From positions 22,044-86,043 of the IMG/VR virus record IMGVR_UViG_3300036770_004917: DNA of 64,000 bases. One strand, 5' to 3'. Each line of letters begins with the position of its first letter. Position 1 is the first letter of the stretch. Shown piece by piece: positions 43,429-51,238 of the stretch. The notes beneath the pieces are model-generated. The model was not told where the DNA came from and ran no database searches. It saw nothing but the letters and a program-made list of their open reading frames with translations. A program made the translations under genes and the position numbers. This DNA is from a virus.

Positions 43429-44064
43429 GTGGACAAGTACGACGATGCGATGAGCAAAATGGCCCTGGGACTAACGAGTTCCCAGGTTGCAAAAAATTAC
43501 ATGGTGGAGGATTTTGGCGTTGGGGAGGAACTTCCATTCACTTTCTTCATGTGGAGCGGTGGCGACCTGACGTTGGCAATTCAACTAAGGCGTGAATTAA
43601 TGCAGCAGCCAGTAGAAGCAAGGCTTTCGCGATGCCGAACAATGTGCATGGCAATCTGTTCGGCAGTACCCTCGGTGACAGCAATATCATTTATTGCTGA
43701 AGGATTTGAAACACTTGACAAGAACCGCCTGAATGGACGAGACTTGAGGAGTGCCTTCATTGAAGACGAAGACCTGGTCAGGGAGTGCTTAACGGTGACT
43801 CATTGTGAAAAATTGCCGCAAACCAAGAGCCTGGAGATAACTCTCCTATCTTTGCCCTATGAGTACAAGTTGGGTCGAATGGTCGAGTGGGGGCGTCCAC
43901 TTGGATTCATTAGTGGCATGGATAAGGTTTTGAAGACTTCAAGTGTTTCCCAGATGCTGCAAAGCGCGCTCAGCCAGCCCGGCGGTGACTACTATAGCGA
44001 TGATGACATAGATATTTTATTTAATAAAATAATATCTAGCGGATTTAATATAGAAGGTTTTTAG
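43429..44064 (+). CDS. Hypothetical protein, 211 aa
   Basis: GTG start, probably leaderless; ATG 43450 is an alternative. Sequence has a hydrophobic middle (MCMAICSAVPSVTAISFIAEGF) but no clear membrane pattern. YKLGRMVEWGRPLGF and a Ser/Asp-rich C-terminus follow. No recognised domain. Confidence 0.65.
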   Translation: MDKYDDAMSKMALGLTSSQVAKNYMVEDFGVGEELPFTFFMWSGGDLTLAIQLRRELMQQPVEARLSRCRTMCMAICSAVPSVTAISFIAEGFETLDKNRLNGRDLRSAFIEDEDLVRECLTVTHCEKLPQTKSLEITLLSLPYEYKLGRMVEWGRPLGFISGMDKVLKTSSVSQMLQSALSQPGGDYYSDDDIDILFNKIISSGFNIEGF

Positions 44065-44072
44065 TTACACAA

Positions 44073-44148
44073 TCGGGCGTATCGGCTCACTCTTATAAGG
44101 TGTAGAAACCGTAGCGGTGACACGTGGGTTCAAATCCCACCGCCCGAA
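44073..44148 (+). tRNA. tRNA-like element lacking a D-arm (anticodon loop reads UAU)
   Basis: Seven-pair acceptor stem TCGGGCG/CGCCCGA (44073-44079 with 44141-44147), T-arm GTGGG-TTCAAAT-CCCAC, and an anticodon-type hairpin TCACT-CTTATAA-GGTGT with anticodon TAT (44094-44096). Only seven bases separate acceptor and anticodon stems, so no D-arm can form. The 20 bases after the anticodon arm contain ACCG-TAG-CGGT, like a long variable arm. No CCA is encoded. It may be a degenerate tRNA, a tRNA mimic, or a sequence with a deleted D-arm. Identity is uncertain. Confidence 0.4.
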
Positions 44149-44171
44149 CTCTCATCACGCTATTGGCGCAA

Positions 44172-44180
44172 TGATACAAT
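44172..44180 (+). promoter_or_regulatory. Extended -10 promoter for leaderless gene
   Basis: TGA followed by TACAAT ends six bases before the ATG of the 103-aa gene; no ribosome-binding site is present. Confidence 0.55.
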
Positions 44181-44186
44181 TGTTCA

Positions 44187-44498
44187 ATGGACTTGTATTT
44201 TTCCCAACATCTTGACTTTCGTGATGACACATTCCGAGACATAAAATTCTTGCGCGCAGACAGACAGCCATGCTTGGTGTGTGGGCATCCCACTGGGGAC
44301 TGCGCGACCGACACATCAAACCCAACGCATGTAATTGGATTCGATGTAGCAGGGAAAGATAACACTCCATTGATTTTTCTTGAAGAAGATGTTTGGGAAG
44401 AGCGTGCAATAACCCCATACACAAAGGCGCGTGTTCTGGTATACAAGAAGGGTCAGAGCATTGGTCACGATGAAGCAAAAAGATTGGGTCTTATCTAG
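44187..44498 (+). CDS. Small phage protein with CxxC...C motif, 103 aa
   Basis: Probably leaderless. RQPCLVCGHPTGDCATD is a conserved-looking zinc-type cysteine motif, followed by a short beta-rich domain ending KKGQSIGHDEAKRLGL. I associate this pattern with small actinophage proteins of unknown function. Sits just upstream of ribonucleotide reductase but has its own promoter. Confidence 0.72.
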   Translation: MDLYFSQHLDFRDDTFRDIKFLRADRQPCLVCGHPTGDCATDTSNPTHVIGFDVAGKDNTPLIFLEEDVWEERAITPYTKARVLVYKKGQSIGHDEAKRLGLI

Positions 44499-44554
44499 AC
44501 ACTTTCTTCATTCGAGTTTCATCTACAATTGCTTCTCTAACAAATCCACCCCTG

Positions 44555-44560
44555 TATAAA
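44555..44560 (+). promoter_or_regulatory. -10 hexamer before ribonucleotide reductase
   Basis: TATAAA preceded directly by TG lies ten bases before the reductase ATG. An AAAGGAA ribosome-binding site overlaps its 3' side, so if this is the true -10 the leader would be only a few bases long; an upstream start is the alternative. Confidence 0.4.
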
Positions 44561-44570
44561 AGGAACAACA

Positions 44571-46496
44571 ATGGCCCGCATCACCGATGACTTCGTACGC
44601 TCTCATTCAGCACAAACACCCCCGTGGGGATTCAATGGAATGGGTGAAATTGTTTTCCTCCGCACCTATAGCCGCAAAAAAGAAAACGGCGATACAGAAA
44701 CTTGGGGAGAGACAATCCAGCGTGTCATCAATGGCGCAATTGATATTGGCGTTCCCTACACGCAAGATGAGGCTGAGCGCCTATTTGACCATCTTTACAA
44801 CTTGCGTTGTTCTTTCTCTGGTCGGTCCCTATGGCAACTCGGAACACCGCTTACTCAGAAGTTCTCAGGAACTAGCCTCAATAACTGCTATTTCGTAAAT
44901 ATTGAAGCCATTGAAGACTTTGAACTTCTCTTTGATTACCTAATGCTTGGAGGCGGAGTCGGCTTCTCTGTGGAGCGAGCAAAGATTCACGACCTCCCTA
45001 AGGTGAAGGGTGGCGTAGCAATCACCCACGAGCGTTCAAACGACGCAGACATCATCGTTCCAGATAGCCGTCAAGGATGGCGTCGTCTCCTTCACGCCGT
45101 ACTGAAGTCATACTTTGAGACTGGCAAGTCCTTCTCGTACTCAACGATTCTTATCCGTGAATACGGAGCACCCCTAAAGACATTCGGAGGAACCGCATCC
45201 GGCCCTGGCGCACTCATTGATGGCGTCGCCGACATTTGTAAAGTTCTGGAGAATCGCGTTGGCAAGAAGTTGCGTTCAATTGACGTTCTGGATATTTGCA
45301 ACATCATTGGTCGCATTGTCGTATCTGGCTCTTCTCGCCGTTCGGCGCAGATTGCCATTGGTGACCCCGACGACGTTCTATTCCTTCGCGCCAAGAACTG
45401 GGGAACGGGCAATATCCCCGCATGGCGAGCCAACTCCAACAACAGCATTTATGCTGATGCATACGAGGAGATTCTCCCCGAATTGTGGCGTGGTTATGAC
45501 GGTAGCGGTGAGCCATATGGTCTCGTCAACCGTCGCCTTGCCCGTAAGTATGGACGCATTGGGCAGTCAAAGCCAGACCCTACGATTGAGGGCTATAACC
45601 CATGCGCCGAGATTGCTCTGGGTGACGGTGAGTCATGCAACCTATCAACAATCTTTCTGCCGAACGTGGAATCATTGAAGCAGTTCAAGGATATCTCGTA
45701 CCTCCTATACAAGACGCAGAAGCAAATCACTCGTATGAACTACCCATACGAAAAGACCACGAAGATTGTTCAGAAGAATGCCCGTCTTGGTCAGTCAATT
45801 ACTGGCATTCTTCAATGCCCTTCTGACAAGATTGCTTGGCTGTCGCCTGCATACGAATACCTGGAAGCGCTGGATAAGGAGTATTCCGCAGAACACGGAA
45901 TGCCAACATCGGTGCGCCTGACAACCGTACAGCCCTCCGGAACACTCTCCTTGCTGCCAGGAGTAACTCCAGGTATTCACCCAGCATTTGCTCAGTATTA
46001 CATTCGTCGTGTTCGCTTCGGCTCGTCCGACCCATTGGTAGATGCCTGCCGTAAGCGTGGCTACAAGGTTCAGTACGATGTCGGCATTGACGGCAGGGAA
46101 GACCACACACGCTTTGTTGTTGAGTTCCCATGCGAGTCGCCTGAGGGTTCTGTTCTCGCCAAGGACATGACTGCGGTTGCTCAGTTGGAGTGGGTCAAGA
46201 AGATGCAGACCGAGTGGGCAGACAATGCTGTCTCCGTAACGGTTTACTACCGCAAGGAAGAACTTTCAGAAATCAAGGAATGGCTGTCAAAGAACTACGA
46301 CGATGCCGTGAAGTCTGTTTCGTTCCTCCTTCATTCGGACCACAACTTCCCGCTTCCCCCCTATGAGGAAATCAGCAAGGAAGCATATGAGAAGATGCTG
46401 GACAAGATTGATTTCACCATTCCAATTCACAGACCAGCATTTGATGGTGCGGTGGAACTTGATGACTGCGCTACTGGGGCTTGCCCAATCAAGTAG
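44571..46496 (+). CDS. Adenosylcobalamin-dependent (class II) ribonucleoside-triphosphate reductase
   Basis: 641 aa, somewhat shorter than the roughly 740-residue Lactobacillus-type monomeric enzyme. Active-site residues: C106 in LNNCYF and C356 in ESCNLS as the redox pair, and C345-E347 in NPCAE as thiyl radical cysteine and acid. VQPSGTLSLLPGVTPGIHP is the phosphate-binding loop. The C-terminus CATGACPIK (C633, C638) is the swinging reductant pair. It makes dNTPs independent of oxygen but needs host cobalamin. Confidence 0.95.
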   Translation: MARITDDFVRSHSAQTPPWGFNGMGEIVFLRTYSRKKENGDTETWGETIQRVINGAIDIGVPYTQDEAERLFDHLYNLRCSFSGRSLWQLGTPLTQKFSGTSLNNCYFVNIEAIEDFELLFDYLMLGGGVGFSVERAKIHDLPKVKGGVAITHERSNDADIIVPDSRQGWRRLLHAVLKSYFETGKSFSYSTILIREYGAPLKTFGGTASGPGALIDGVADICKVLENRVGKKLRSIDVLDICNIIGRIVVSGSSRRSAQIAIGDPDDVLFLRAKNWGTGNIPAWRANSNNSIYADAYEEILPELWRGYDGSGEPYGLVNRRLARKYGRIGQSKPDPTIEGYNPCAEIALGDGESCNLSTIFLPNVESLKQFKDISYLLYKTQKQITRMNYPYEKTTKIVQKNARLGQSITGILQCPSDKIAWLSPAYEYLEALDKEYSAEHGMPTSVRLTTVQPSGTLSLLPGVTPGIHPAFAQYYIRRVRFGSSDPLVDACRKRGYKVQYDVGIDGREDHTRFVVEFPCESPEGSVLAKDMTAVAQLEWVKKMQTEWADNAVSVTVYYRKEELSEIKEWLSKNYDDAVKSVSFLLHSDHNFPLPPYEEISKEAYEKMLDKIDFTIPIHRPAFDGAVELDDCATGACPIK

Positions 46497-46499
46497 TCT
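46494..46499 (+). promoter_or_regulatory. -10 hexamer overlapping reductase stop codon
   Basis: TAGTCT starts with the TAG stop of the reductase and ends six bases before the next ATG, which has no ribosome-binding site. Confidence 0.4.
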
Positions 46500-46505
46500 T
46501 AAAGC

Positions 46506-46751
46506 ATGGCAATAGTTCATGTAAATAGCAACACGATTCGTTCAAACCGAAAAAACCAAGCACAAACCCCACCGCTGAGCGTGCGAAAAACACGCAGCGC
46601 AAAGGCCCAGTATTGTGATGGTGTTGATATTTTTGACAGCGTTGGCAATGTTGTTGCCCGCGTTGTTTATCAACCTAGTACGCCATTGTCATGTGGCGCT
46701 CAGGTTTGGATTGAAACTGTCTACGATGTAGGAGTCCAGGATGAGCAGTGA
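46506..46751 (+). CDS. Hypothetical protein, 81 aa
   Basis: Basic N-terminal half (NSNTIRSNRKNQ, SVRKTRSAKAQ) and a beta-rich C-terminal half (GVDIFDSVGNVVARVVYQP, GAQVWIETVYDVG). Probably leaderless or coupled to reductase. Overlaps the next gene. Not recognised. Confidence 0.65.
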   Translation: MAIVHVNSNTIRSNRKNQAQTPPLSVRKTRSAKAQYCDGVDIFDSVGNVVARVVYQPSTPLSCGAQVWIETVYDVGVQDEQ

Positions 46752-46977
46752 TGCCGAGTATGTTCTTAGCGGATTGCGCAGGGAATATGAATCGCTATCC
46801 AACGATGTATTTGCGCTCAGGAACGATGTTTACTTTCTTACCCAGCAATTGCAAAAAGAAATTACCTTCAGCGAAAAACTGATTTCGGTAATACAAAACA
46901 GCATGCCCCATGGGGTTAGTAAGGACATACTGGACGCGATAATGCTTGAATTCGGAAGAGCGAAGAATACTCCATGA
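46741..46977 (+). CDS. Coiled-coil hypothetical protein, 78 aa
   Basis: Charged helical protein (SGLRREYESLSNDVFALRNDVYFLTQQLQKEI) beginning with SSDAEY. The stop overlaps the next start as ATGA. First of a run of small overlapping genes; it lacks the DEIERLR motif of the following ones. Confidence 0.65.
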   Translation: MSSDAEYVLSGLRREYESLSNDVFALRNDVYFLTQQLQKEITFSEKLISVIQNSMPHGVSKDILDAIMLEFGRAKNTP

Positions 46978-47330
46978 CGCCTGGGACAGGAAAATTCTTT
47001 CCCAATAGCAATAAACGGCATGAACAGGCAAGCGATGTTGTCGCTGAACTTCGTGATTGGGCTGAAATCATCGACCGGGTCAACGATTCTGGCACTGCCG
47101 CAGTAACGATGATTAGCGGTGCTGTTCATCGCGAAGCGGCTGACGAGATTGAGCGCCTTCAGGATGAGCGGGATAACTGGAAAAAGGTTGCAGAACTATT
47201 CAGTAACGCCTACACTACTGACGAGTCGGGCCAGTTTGCAATCTCCAATGGCTCCGATTTGTTTAGGGCGGTAATGGCGTATGAGAGGGCTTTGCGCGAT
47301 GAGCGAAATGAGTTTCCAGGAAAAACTTGA
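46974..47330 (+). CDS. DEIERL-motif small protein, 118 aa
   Basis: ATGA-coupled start. Middle EAADEIERLQDERDNWKK is the first copy of the coiled-coil motif that recurs in the array to the right. The N-terminal region (SDVVAELRDWAEII) is helical. Function unknown. Confidence 0.65.
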   Translation: MTPGTGKFFPNSNKRHEQASDVVAELRDWAEIIDRVNDSGTAAVTMISGAVHREAADEIERLQDERDNWKKVAELFSNAYTTDESGQFAISNGSDLFRAVMAYERALRDERNEFPGKT

Positions 47331-47592
47331 GGAAATTTGGCGTCTTTTAGCCGAGGCATACGAGCACTATTTCTCATACGAATCGCACTGCAAGTCCGAT
47401 GAGGGTGCTGTTTCTGTGAACTACCCAACATTCTTTGAAATGCGTGATGGCAAGACCGAGCCAACAGTGTCTGTCTACTCATACTGCCTTGGTCCAAATC
47501 GCAATCATTATTTCTCAAATATTGATGAGGCCTTGACAGAAGTCCGTAAATGGCATAAAAAGGAAATGGAATATGTTCCGACAGAAGAGTGA
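47299..47592 (+). CDS. Hypothetical protein, 97 aa
   Basis: ATG 47299 with GAGGG upstream; 47308 is possible. Has an N-terminal helix (FQEKLEEIWRLLAEAYEHYF) and a beta-type C-terminal half (PTVSVYSYCLGPNRNHYFSNIDEALTEV). It interrupts the DEIERL series and is unrelated to it. Not recognised. Confidence 0.68.
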   Translation: MSEMSFQEKLEEIWRLLAEAYEHYFSYESHCKSDEGAVSVNYPTFFEMRDGKTEPTVSVYSYCLGPNRNHYFSNIDEALTEVRKWHKKEMEYVPTEE

Positions 47593-47854
47593 TGACATCG
47601 TGACCCGACTACTGGATTTCACCCCGTTGAATGACGCTGACCTAGCGAGACTCATGCTGGAAGCCGCCGACGAGATTGAGCGACTGCGAGCCGAGGTCGT
47701 TTCTATCCATACGGCGACACATCAAGCGATGTGGTTAGACACCATTATCCCCATTGCCGAAGCGTGCGGTGTCGGCGTTTCAGATGAAGATGGCTACCCA
47801 CGCCACCAATTCCAAATGGTAGAAGAAATCATAAAGGCGGTGCGTGGTGAGTGA
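47573..47854 (+). CDS. DEIERLR array member 1, 93 aa
   Basis: Starts MFRQKSDDIVTRLL, carries LEAADEIERLRAEV and ends AVRGE. The end VRGE-stop overlaps the next start in the repeated junction sequence. Helical; no enzymatic motif. Confidence 0.62.
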   Translation: MFRQKSDDIVTRLLDFTPLNDADLARLMLEAADEIERLRAEVVSIHTATHQAMWLDTIIPIAEACGVGVSDEDGYPRHQFQMVEEIIKAVRGE

Positions 47855-48047
47855 CGACTGGGTAGACGACTTGATTGAAGAAAAGCACAAGTTGGAAATA
47901 GAAGTCAGCCGCAAATATGACGAGATTCAACGACTGCGTGAAGCAGGCGACTGGATGTGGGAAGCCATGTCACGCCACGACAACACCAGAGAATGCCCAC
48001 AATGCCAAGACATGATTCGACTATGGAAAGAGGTGCGTGGTGAGTGA
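47847..48047 (+). CDS. DEIERLR array member 2, 66 aa
   Basis: GTG 47847 in the junction repeat (GTG 47844 is in frame too). SDDWVDDLIEEKHKLE, then YDEIQRLREAGDWMW, then a CPQC pair, ending KEVRGE. Shares repeat DNA with its neighbours. Function unknown. Confidence 0.6.
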   Translation: MSDDWVDDLIEEKHKLEIEVSRKYDEIQRLREAGDWMWEAMSRHDNTRECPQCQDMIRLWKEVRGE

Positions 48048-48333
48048 CGACATCGTGACCCGACCGTGTTGCGATGTTCGCCCGTGTGGTTGCGCCGATG
48101 CGCGCATGGTGATTGACCATCTGCACGCCGAGATTGAACGACTGCGTGCCGAGAATCAGCGTCTGAAGGAAGCACGGTTTGACCTTCAAGCGTCCGACTT
48201 CCATTGCTGGGTCTGTGCGGATTTTCTCCCTACCGCACGGCGACCAACCGACATTCATCGACTCAAAGAGGAAGAGAAGTCTGTGCCTGAAGAGTATGAA
48301 GTATTTGAGCACAAGGAAGGCGGTGAATGGTGA
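48040..48333 (+). CDS. DEIERLR array member 3, Cys-rich, 97 aa
   Basis: GTG in the junction repeat with GAGG six bases upstream. Opens SDDIVTRPCCDVRPCGC, has HAEIERLRAENQRLKEAR and then FHCWVCADFLP. The cysteines could form one or two zinc sites flanking the coiled coil. Confidence 0.6.
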   Translation: MSDDIVTRPCCDVRPCGCADARMVIDHLHAEIERLRAENQRLKEARFDLQASDFHCWVCADFLPTARRPTDIHRLKEEEKSVPEEYEVFEHKEGGEW

Positions 48334-48527
48334 TTGACGACATCATGACCCGACTGAAAGAAATGCTCGACGGACCCGTGCCATTCGTTATCGGCAGAGA
48401 GGACATCCGAGAAGCAGCCGACGAGATTGAACGACTGCGTAAAGCAGGCGATGCCCTCGCTCATGGTATTCGTACAGGACAATGGGATGATGCGCTAGAC
48501 GCATGGACGGAGGTACGTGGTGAGTGA
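48330..48527 (+). CDS. DEIERLR array member 4, 65 aa
   Basis: GTG 48330 chosen by analogy with the other junctions; ATG 48327 is equally possible. IDDIMTRLKEML, REAADEIERLRKAGDALAHG and a terminal TEVRGE match members 1 and 2. Confidence 0.58.
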   Translation: MIDDIMTRLKEMLDGPVPFVIGREDIREAADEIERLRKAGDALAHGIRTGQWDDALDAWTEVRGE

Positions 48528-48774
48528 CGACATCGTGGCCCAAATAGGGGTGGAACTGTCATGGATTGAAAAACATGGCACGGAGGCATTGAACAATTCA
48601 GACCATGCCGCCCTGCTGGTTGCGTTGCGTGACGAGATTGAACGACTACGAGCAGAAGTCAACCTTTGGATGGGTGCTGCCGAACGATTCGCGGAGTCCG
48701 ACCCCAAGTTTGAGGCGTTTGGGTTCTATTTCCGTGCGAGAGCAAAGGCAGGTCTTGATGCGCCGAACAGTTGA
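48520..48774 (+). CDS. DEIERLR array member 5, 84 aa
   Basis: GTG in the third full junction repeat. SDDIVAQIGVELSWIEKHG is followed by RDEIERLRAEVNLWMGAAERF and a different C-terminus. Last member with the coiled-coil repeat. Confidence 0.6.
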   Translation: MSDDIVAQIGVELSWIEKHGTEALNNSDHAALLVALRDEIERLRAEVNLWMGAAERFAESDPKFEAFGFYFRARAKAGLDAPNS

Positions 48775-48958
48775 TGACGGATACAGCGAGACGGAGTGCT
48801 GCGCTCGCATCGACTGCGACCTTGAGGTAGTGCGCCCGGGCAAGGTCCAATGCCGTGGAGAATATGACTCATTAGGCTGTCCTCACACGGTCGAAGAACT
48901 TGTCAGCACAATGAACAAGACCATCAAAAACATACCAAAGGGGGCACACAATGATTGA
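48758..48958 (+). CDS. Cys-rich small protein, 66 aa
   Basis: ATG 48758 with AGGCAGG upstream, overlapping the preceding stop by 17 bases. ECCARIDCDLEVV, KVQCRGEY and LGCPHTVEEL suggest a zinc site. Too short for confident family assignment. Confidence 0.58.
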   Translation: MRRTVDDGYSETECCARIDCDLEVVRPGKVQCRGEYDSLGCPHTVEELVSTMNKTIKNIPKGAHND

Positions 48959-49022
48959 CGTAATAATTATGTTCACAGCATTTTTCATTGGCTATATTAT
49001 TGCAAAAACAGAGAACAGATGA
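48951..49022 (+). CDS. Very small membrane peptide, 23 aa
   Basis: ATG with AAAGGGGG upstream overlapping the previous stop. Encodes VIIMFTAFFIGYIIAK, one membrane segment with a short charged end. The strong ribosome-binding site is the main support. Confidence 0.45.
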   Translation: MIDVIIMFTAFFIGYIIAKTENR

Positions 49023-49053
49023 AGCGATTGATGCTATTGTCAATCGCCGTCAA

Positions 49054-49129
49054 TGGCGAGTAATTCAGTGGATAGAATAGCGGTTTCCTAAACCGTCTGC
49101 CGCAGGTTCGAATCCTGCCTCGCCAGCCA
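49054..49129 (+). tRNA. tRNA-Arg (anticodon CCU)
   Basis: Full cloverleaf: acceptor TGGCGAG/CTCGCCA, D-arm ATTC-AGTGGATA-GAAT, anticodon arm GCGGT-TTCCTAA-ACCGT with CCT, T-arm GCAGG-TTCGAAT-CCTGC, discriminator G and an encoded CCA (49127-49129). It reads AGG, a codon likely rare in the host but used in this phage. Confidence 0.93.
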
Positions 49130-49146
49130 CCCAACAAGGAGAAAAC

Positions 49147-49314
49147 ATGCCATACGGACATGATTCAGCAGTAGAAGCAAATCGTCGCCTAGAGGCTTCC
49201 CGGAATGCTTGGCAAGCCGGTGAACCAACTCGCGAAATGCATCAAACAGTCAAGGAAATTAAGGTTCTTCTCACGGAGATTCTTGAAATTCTTCGCGCCG
49301 ACAAGAAATCATAG
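49147..49314 (+). CDS. Small helical protein, 55 aa
   Basis: ATG with AAGGAGAAAAC upstream. Sequence is helical (AVEANRRLEASRNAWQAG, TVKEIKVLLTEILEILRADKKS). Not recognised; good ribosome-binding site supports it. Confidence 0.6.
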   Translation: MPYGHDSAVEANRRLEASRNAWQAGEPTREMHQTVKEIKVLLTEILEILRADKKS

Positions 49315-49317
49315 TTT
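49312..49317 (+). promoter_or_regulatory. -10 hexamer overlapping stop codon of the 55-aa gene
   Basis: TAGTTT begins with the TAG stop and ends six bases before the ATG of the 71-aa gene, which lacks a ribosome-binding site. Same arrangement as after the reductase. Confidence 0.4.
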
Positions 49318-49323
49318 TCAACA

Positions 49324-49539
49324 ATGGCGCATACTGACGACATTGACAAAATTCGCTATGAATCCACAATTGAACGAATCATAAGGTTCAAGCAAGTGGA
49401 GTGCGATGGCGTTACTAAATACTCCAAAGAAACGCCAATGGAGTTTATCTGGCCAGAGGGCGACCCAGTTCCCAGGGATAGAGAAACCCTTGTTCAGTTC
49501 ATAACAAAAGAAGAATACGAAAATGGAATTCAAAGTTGA
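49324..49539 (+). CDS. Hypothetical protein, 71 aa
   Basis: Likely leaderless. Acidic, with ERIIRFKQVECDGVTKYS and a PMEFIWPEGDPVPRD segment. Overlaps the next gene by 17 bases. Not recognised. Confidence 0.62.
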   Translation: MAHTDDIDKIRYESTIERIIRFKQVECDGVTKYSKETPMEFIWPEGDPVPRDRETLVQFITKEEYENGIQS

Positions 49540-49738
49540 GGACATGCTCGCTCGCTTTAAAGAGCGTGCGGATGCAGTAAAGAAACGACCACTACCACCC
49601 GTGGCCGGTCCTGAACGAACACATTTCGTGAATCAAGCACAAATTGACTTCCAAGACTTTGCAATGATTGGTGACTGCGAAGCAACTCTTGAGGATGGGA
49701 TACTTATTCTCAAGTTGAATCTACGTAAGAAGGATTGA
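49523..49738 (+). CDS. Hypothetical protein, 71 aa
   Basis: Basic N-terminal helix (VEDMLARFKERADAVKKRPLPP) and a beta-type end (CEATLEDGILILKLNLRKKD). Followed after one base by the next gene. Not recognised. Confidence 0.62.
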   Translation: MEFKVEDMLARFKERADAVKKRPLPPVAGPERTHFVNQAQIDFQDFAMIGDCEATLEDGILILKLNLRKKD

Positions 49739-49739
49739 C

Positions 49740-50105
49740 ATGGAATATCCAGAGTTTTTGCAGCCGGTCCTTGCACGCATCAACCCAGATTATGGCGTCG
49801 TAATATCCTGTGAATCTGGCTGGTGGACACTCATTTCCAACTGCGATAAAGAATTATCTGCGATTGACCCCGACTATACAATTTTTCAAATCAAAGAAAA
49901 GTTTGGCGGACTTCGCTACTACTACTCGCCATCAAATCCAGACAATGGCACCCAGATGGATGAAATTGTCCGGAAATACGAAAAAATTTGCTCAATGACC
50001 TGCGAGGTCACCGGAAAGCACGGCTACTTCATGAAGAAGGATTTTCGGTATAGAACACTACATGAGTCGTACATCGAGCAGGGGTGGGCTAAGGTAGACC
50101 AATGA
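49740..50105 (+). CDS. Conserved phage protein, 121 aa
   Basis: SCESGWWTLISNCDKEL, YTIFQIKEKFGGLRYYY, then a Cys pair (ICSMTCEVTG) form a pattern I recall from many unrelated phages, with no known function. ATGA overlap with the following sulfotransferase-family gene. Confidence 0.75.
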   Translation: MEYPEFLQPVLARINPDYGVVISCESGWWTLISNCDKELSAIDPDYTIFQIKEKFGGLRYYYSPSNPDNGTQMDEIVRKYEKICSMTCEVTGKHGYFMKKDFRYRTLHESYIEQGWAKVDQ

Positions 50106-51238
50106 CCCGCCAACGCATGTTCTTAGATATCTCTTGCGTGGAGGCTGCTAGGCAAAGAATTCGTCACGTCTACGACACCTTTGACTCCGTATGTGTTCAA
50201 TTTTCTGGTGGCAAAGATTCTTCGGCAGTTCTTTATTTAGCCAAGGAAATTCACGAGGAACGTGGACTTGGTCCGGTTAAGGTCATCTTTCGTGATGAGG
50301 AATTTGTTAGCCCAGCAGTAGAACGGTACGTAGAGTACATCCGAGGCCTGGATTGGGTCGACATGGAGTGGTACTGCATGCCTCAGGGTCTGGAGGTATG
50401 GGCACTAGGTCGCAGACTTGATGAGATGATTTGGTCTGGAGACAGAATTGTTAGCAATCGCCTTTTCAGGCCAATCCCAGAGAACGCAATAACGGCATAC
50501 CACTTCGGTTTAGACCACTTTTCGCCAATCCCTGAACATATTGACTACTACACAACCGCTGGCAAGCGAGGAAATATTGCTTTCATTACCGGAGTCCGTG
50601 CAGCGGAATCAATGGTTCGGTATAGGTCAGTTGTCCAAAAACTGAATGAGAACTACATCGTTACTCCATTCAAGTCAAAAAAGGGATTGCCAGTTAAGTT
50701 TGCAAAAATTATTTACGACTGGCAGATTAATGATGTTTTTAAGTTCCTCTCCGAGGAGCACAATGCCCCATACTGCGAGTATTACGACCTAGCAACATTG
50801 ACAGGCTCCAATAATCGTGTTGGGCATCCACTTCATAGCGTTGCTGCGAGGCGCATTGGTGACGTTATTGCCACAGAGCCAGACTTCTATGACCGCCTAT
50901 ATGACGTTTTTCCAATTATTGATGCCCAGCGCCGTTGGTGGCCAGATTTTGATGTCGAAAAGTTGATAGCCACAACTGCCGCAAAAGGCTGGGATGGCGT
51001 AATGCCGTTTATTAAGCAGTTCTGCTGGGGGCAAGATACTGCCCAGCGTGCAAAAGCATTTGCTGCAGAATTTAGGCAAAAGCACGCCAAGGACCCGTAT
51101 TCGTATCCACTCGAATGGCTTATTCGCACAATATTCATGCACGCGCTATGGGGTCATACGGTCACACCCGTAGGACCAAAGACGAGAGCACACACTGTTC
51201 GCCAAGCCGCAATGCAACAAATGGAAGAGGACTCGTAA
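50102..51238 (+). CDS. PAPS-reductase-family ATP-pyrophosphatase (IbrA-like)
   Basis: 378 aa. P-loop VQFSGGKDSSAVL (SGGKDS at 35-40) is the ATP-pyrophosphatase signature of PAPS reductase, DndC and IbrA-type proteins. FITGVRAAESMVRYR and WQINDVFKFLSEEHNAPYC match the longer family core. IbrA/IbrB are a known pair of PAPS-reductase-like and ParB-like proteins; the next gene is ParB-like and starts inside this gene's stop (TAATG), so the pair is co-translated. The reaction, perhaps sulfur transfer or nucleotide modification, is inferred. Confidence 0.85.
   Translation: MTRQRMFLDISCVEAARQRIRHVYDTFDSVCVQFSGGKDSSAVLYLAKEIHEERGLGPVKVIFRDEEFVSPAVERYVEYIRGLDWVDMEWYCMPQGLEVWALGRRLDEMIWSGDRIVSNRLFRPIPENAITAYHFGLDHFSPIPEHIDYYTTAGKRGNIAFITGVRAAESMVRYRSVVQKLNENYIVTPFKSKKGLPVKFAKIIYDWQINDVFKFLSEEHNAPYCEYYDLATLTGSNNRVGHPLHSVAARRIGDVIATEPDFYDRLYDVFPIIDAQRRWWPDFDVEKLIATTAAKGWDGVMPFIKQFCWGQDTAQRAKAFAAEFRQKHAKDPYSYPLEWLIRTIFMHALWGHTVTPVGPKTRAHTVRQAAMQQMEEDS

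Larger units (their letters stand above)
47142..48650 (+). repeat. Dispersed DNA repeats in a tandem small-gene array
   Basis: Two repeat types alternate. Type 1, about 20 bases around GACGAGATTGAACGACTG, occurs at 47142, 47669, 47919, 48127, 48420 and 48631, always in the coiled-coil segment. Type 2, GTGCGTGGTGAGTGACGAC with CATCGTGACC following, occurs at gene junctions at 47840, 48033 and 48513, with shorter versions near 47586 and 48325. Both are nearly identical at DNA level, implying recent gene amplification or gene conversion. Confidence 0.8.

Noticed and set aside
46974-48774. CRISPR-like spaced repeats
   Set aside because: The repeats lie inside overlapping coding genes, are unevenly spaced and encode a conserved coiled coil; no leader or cas genes.
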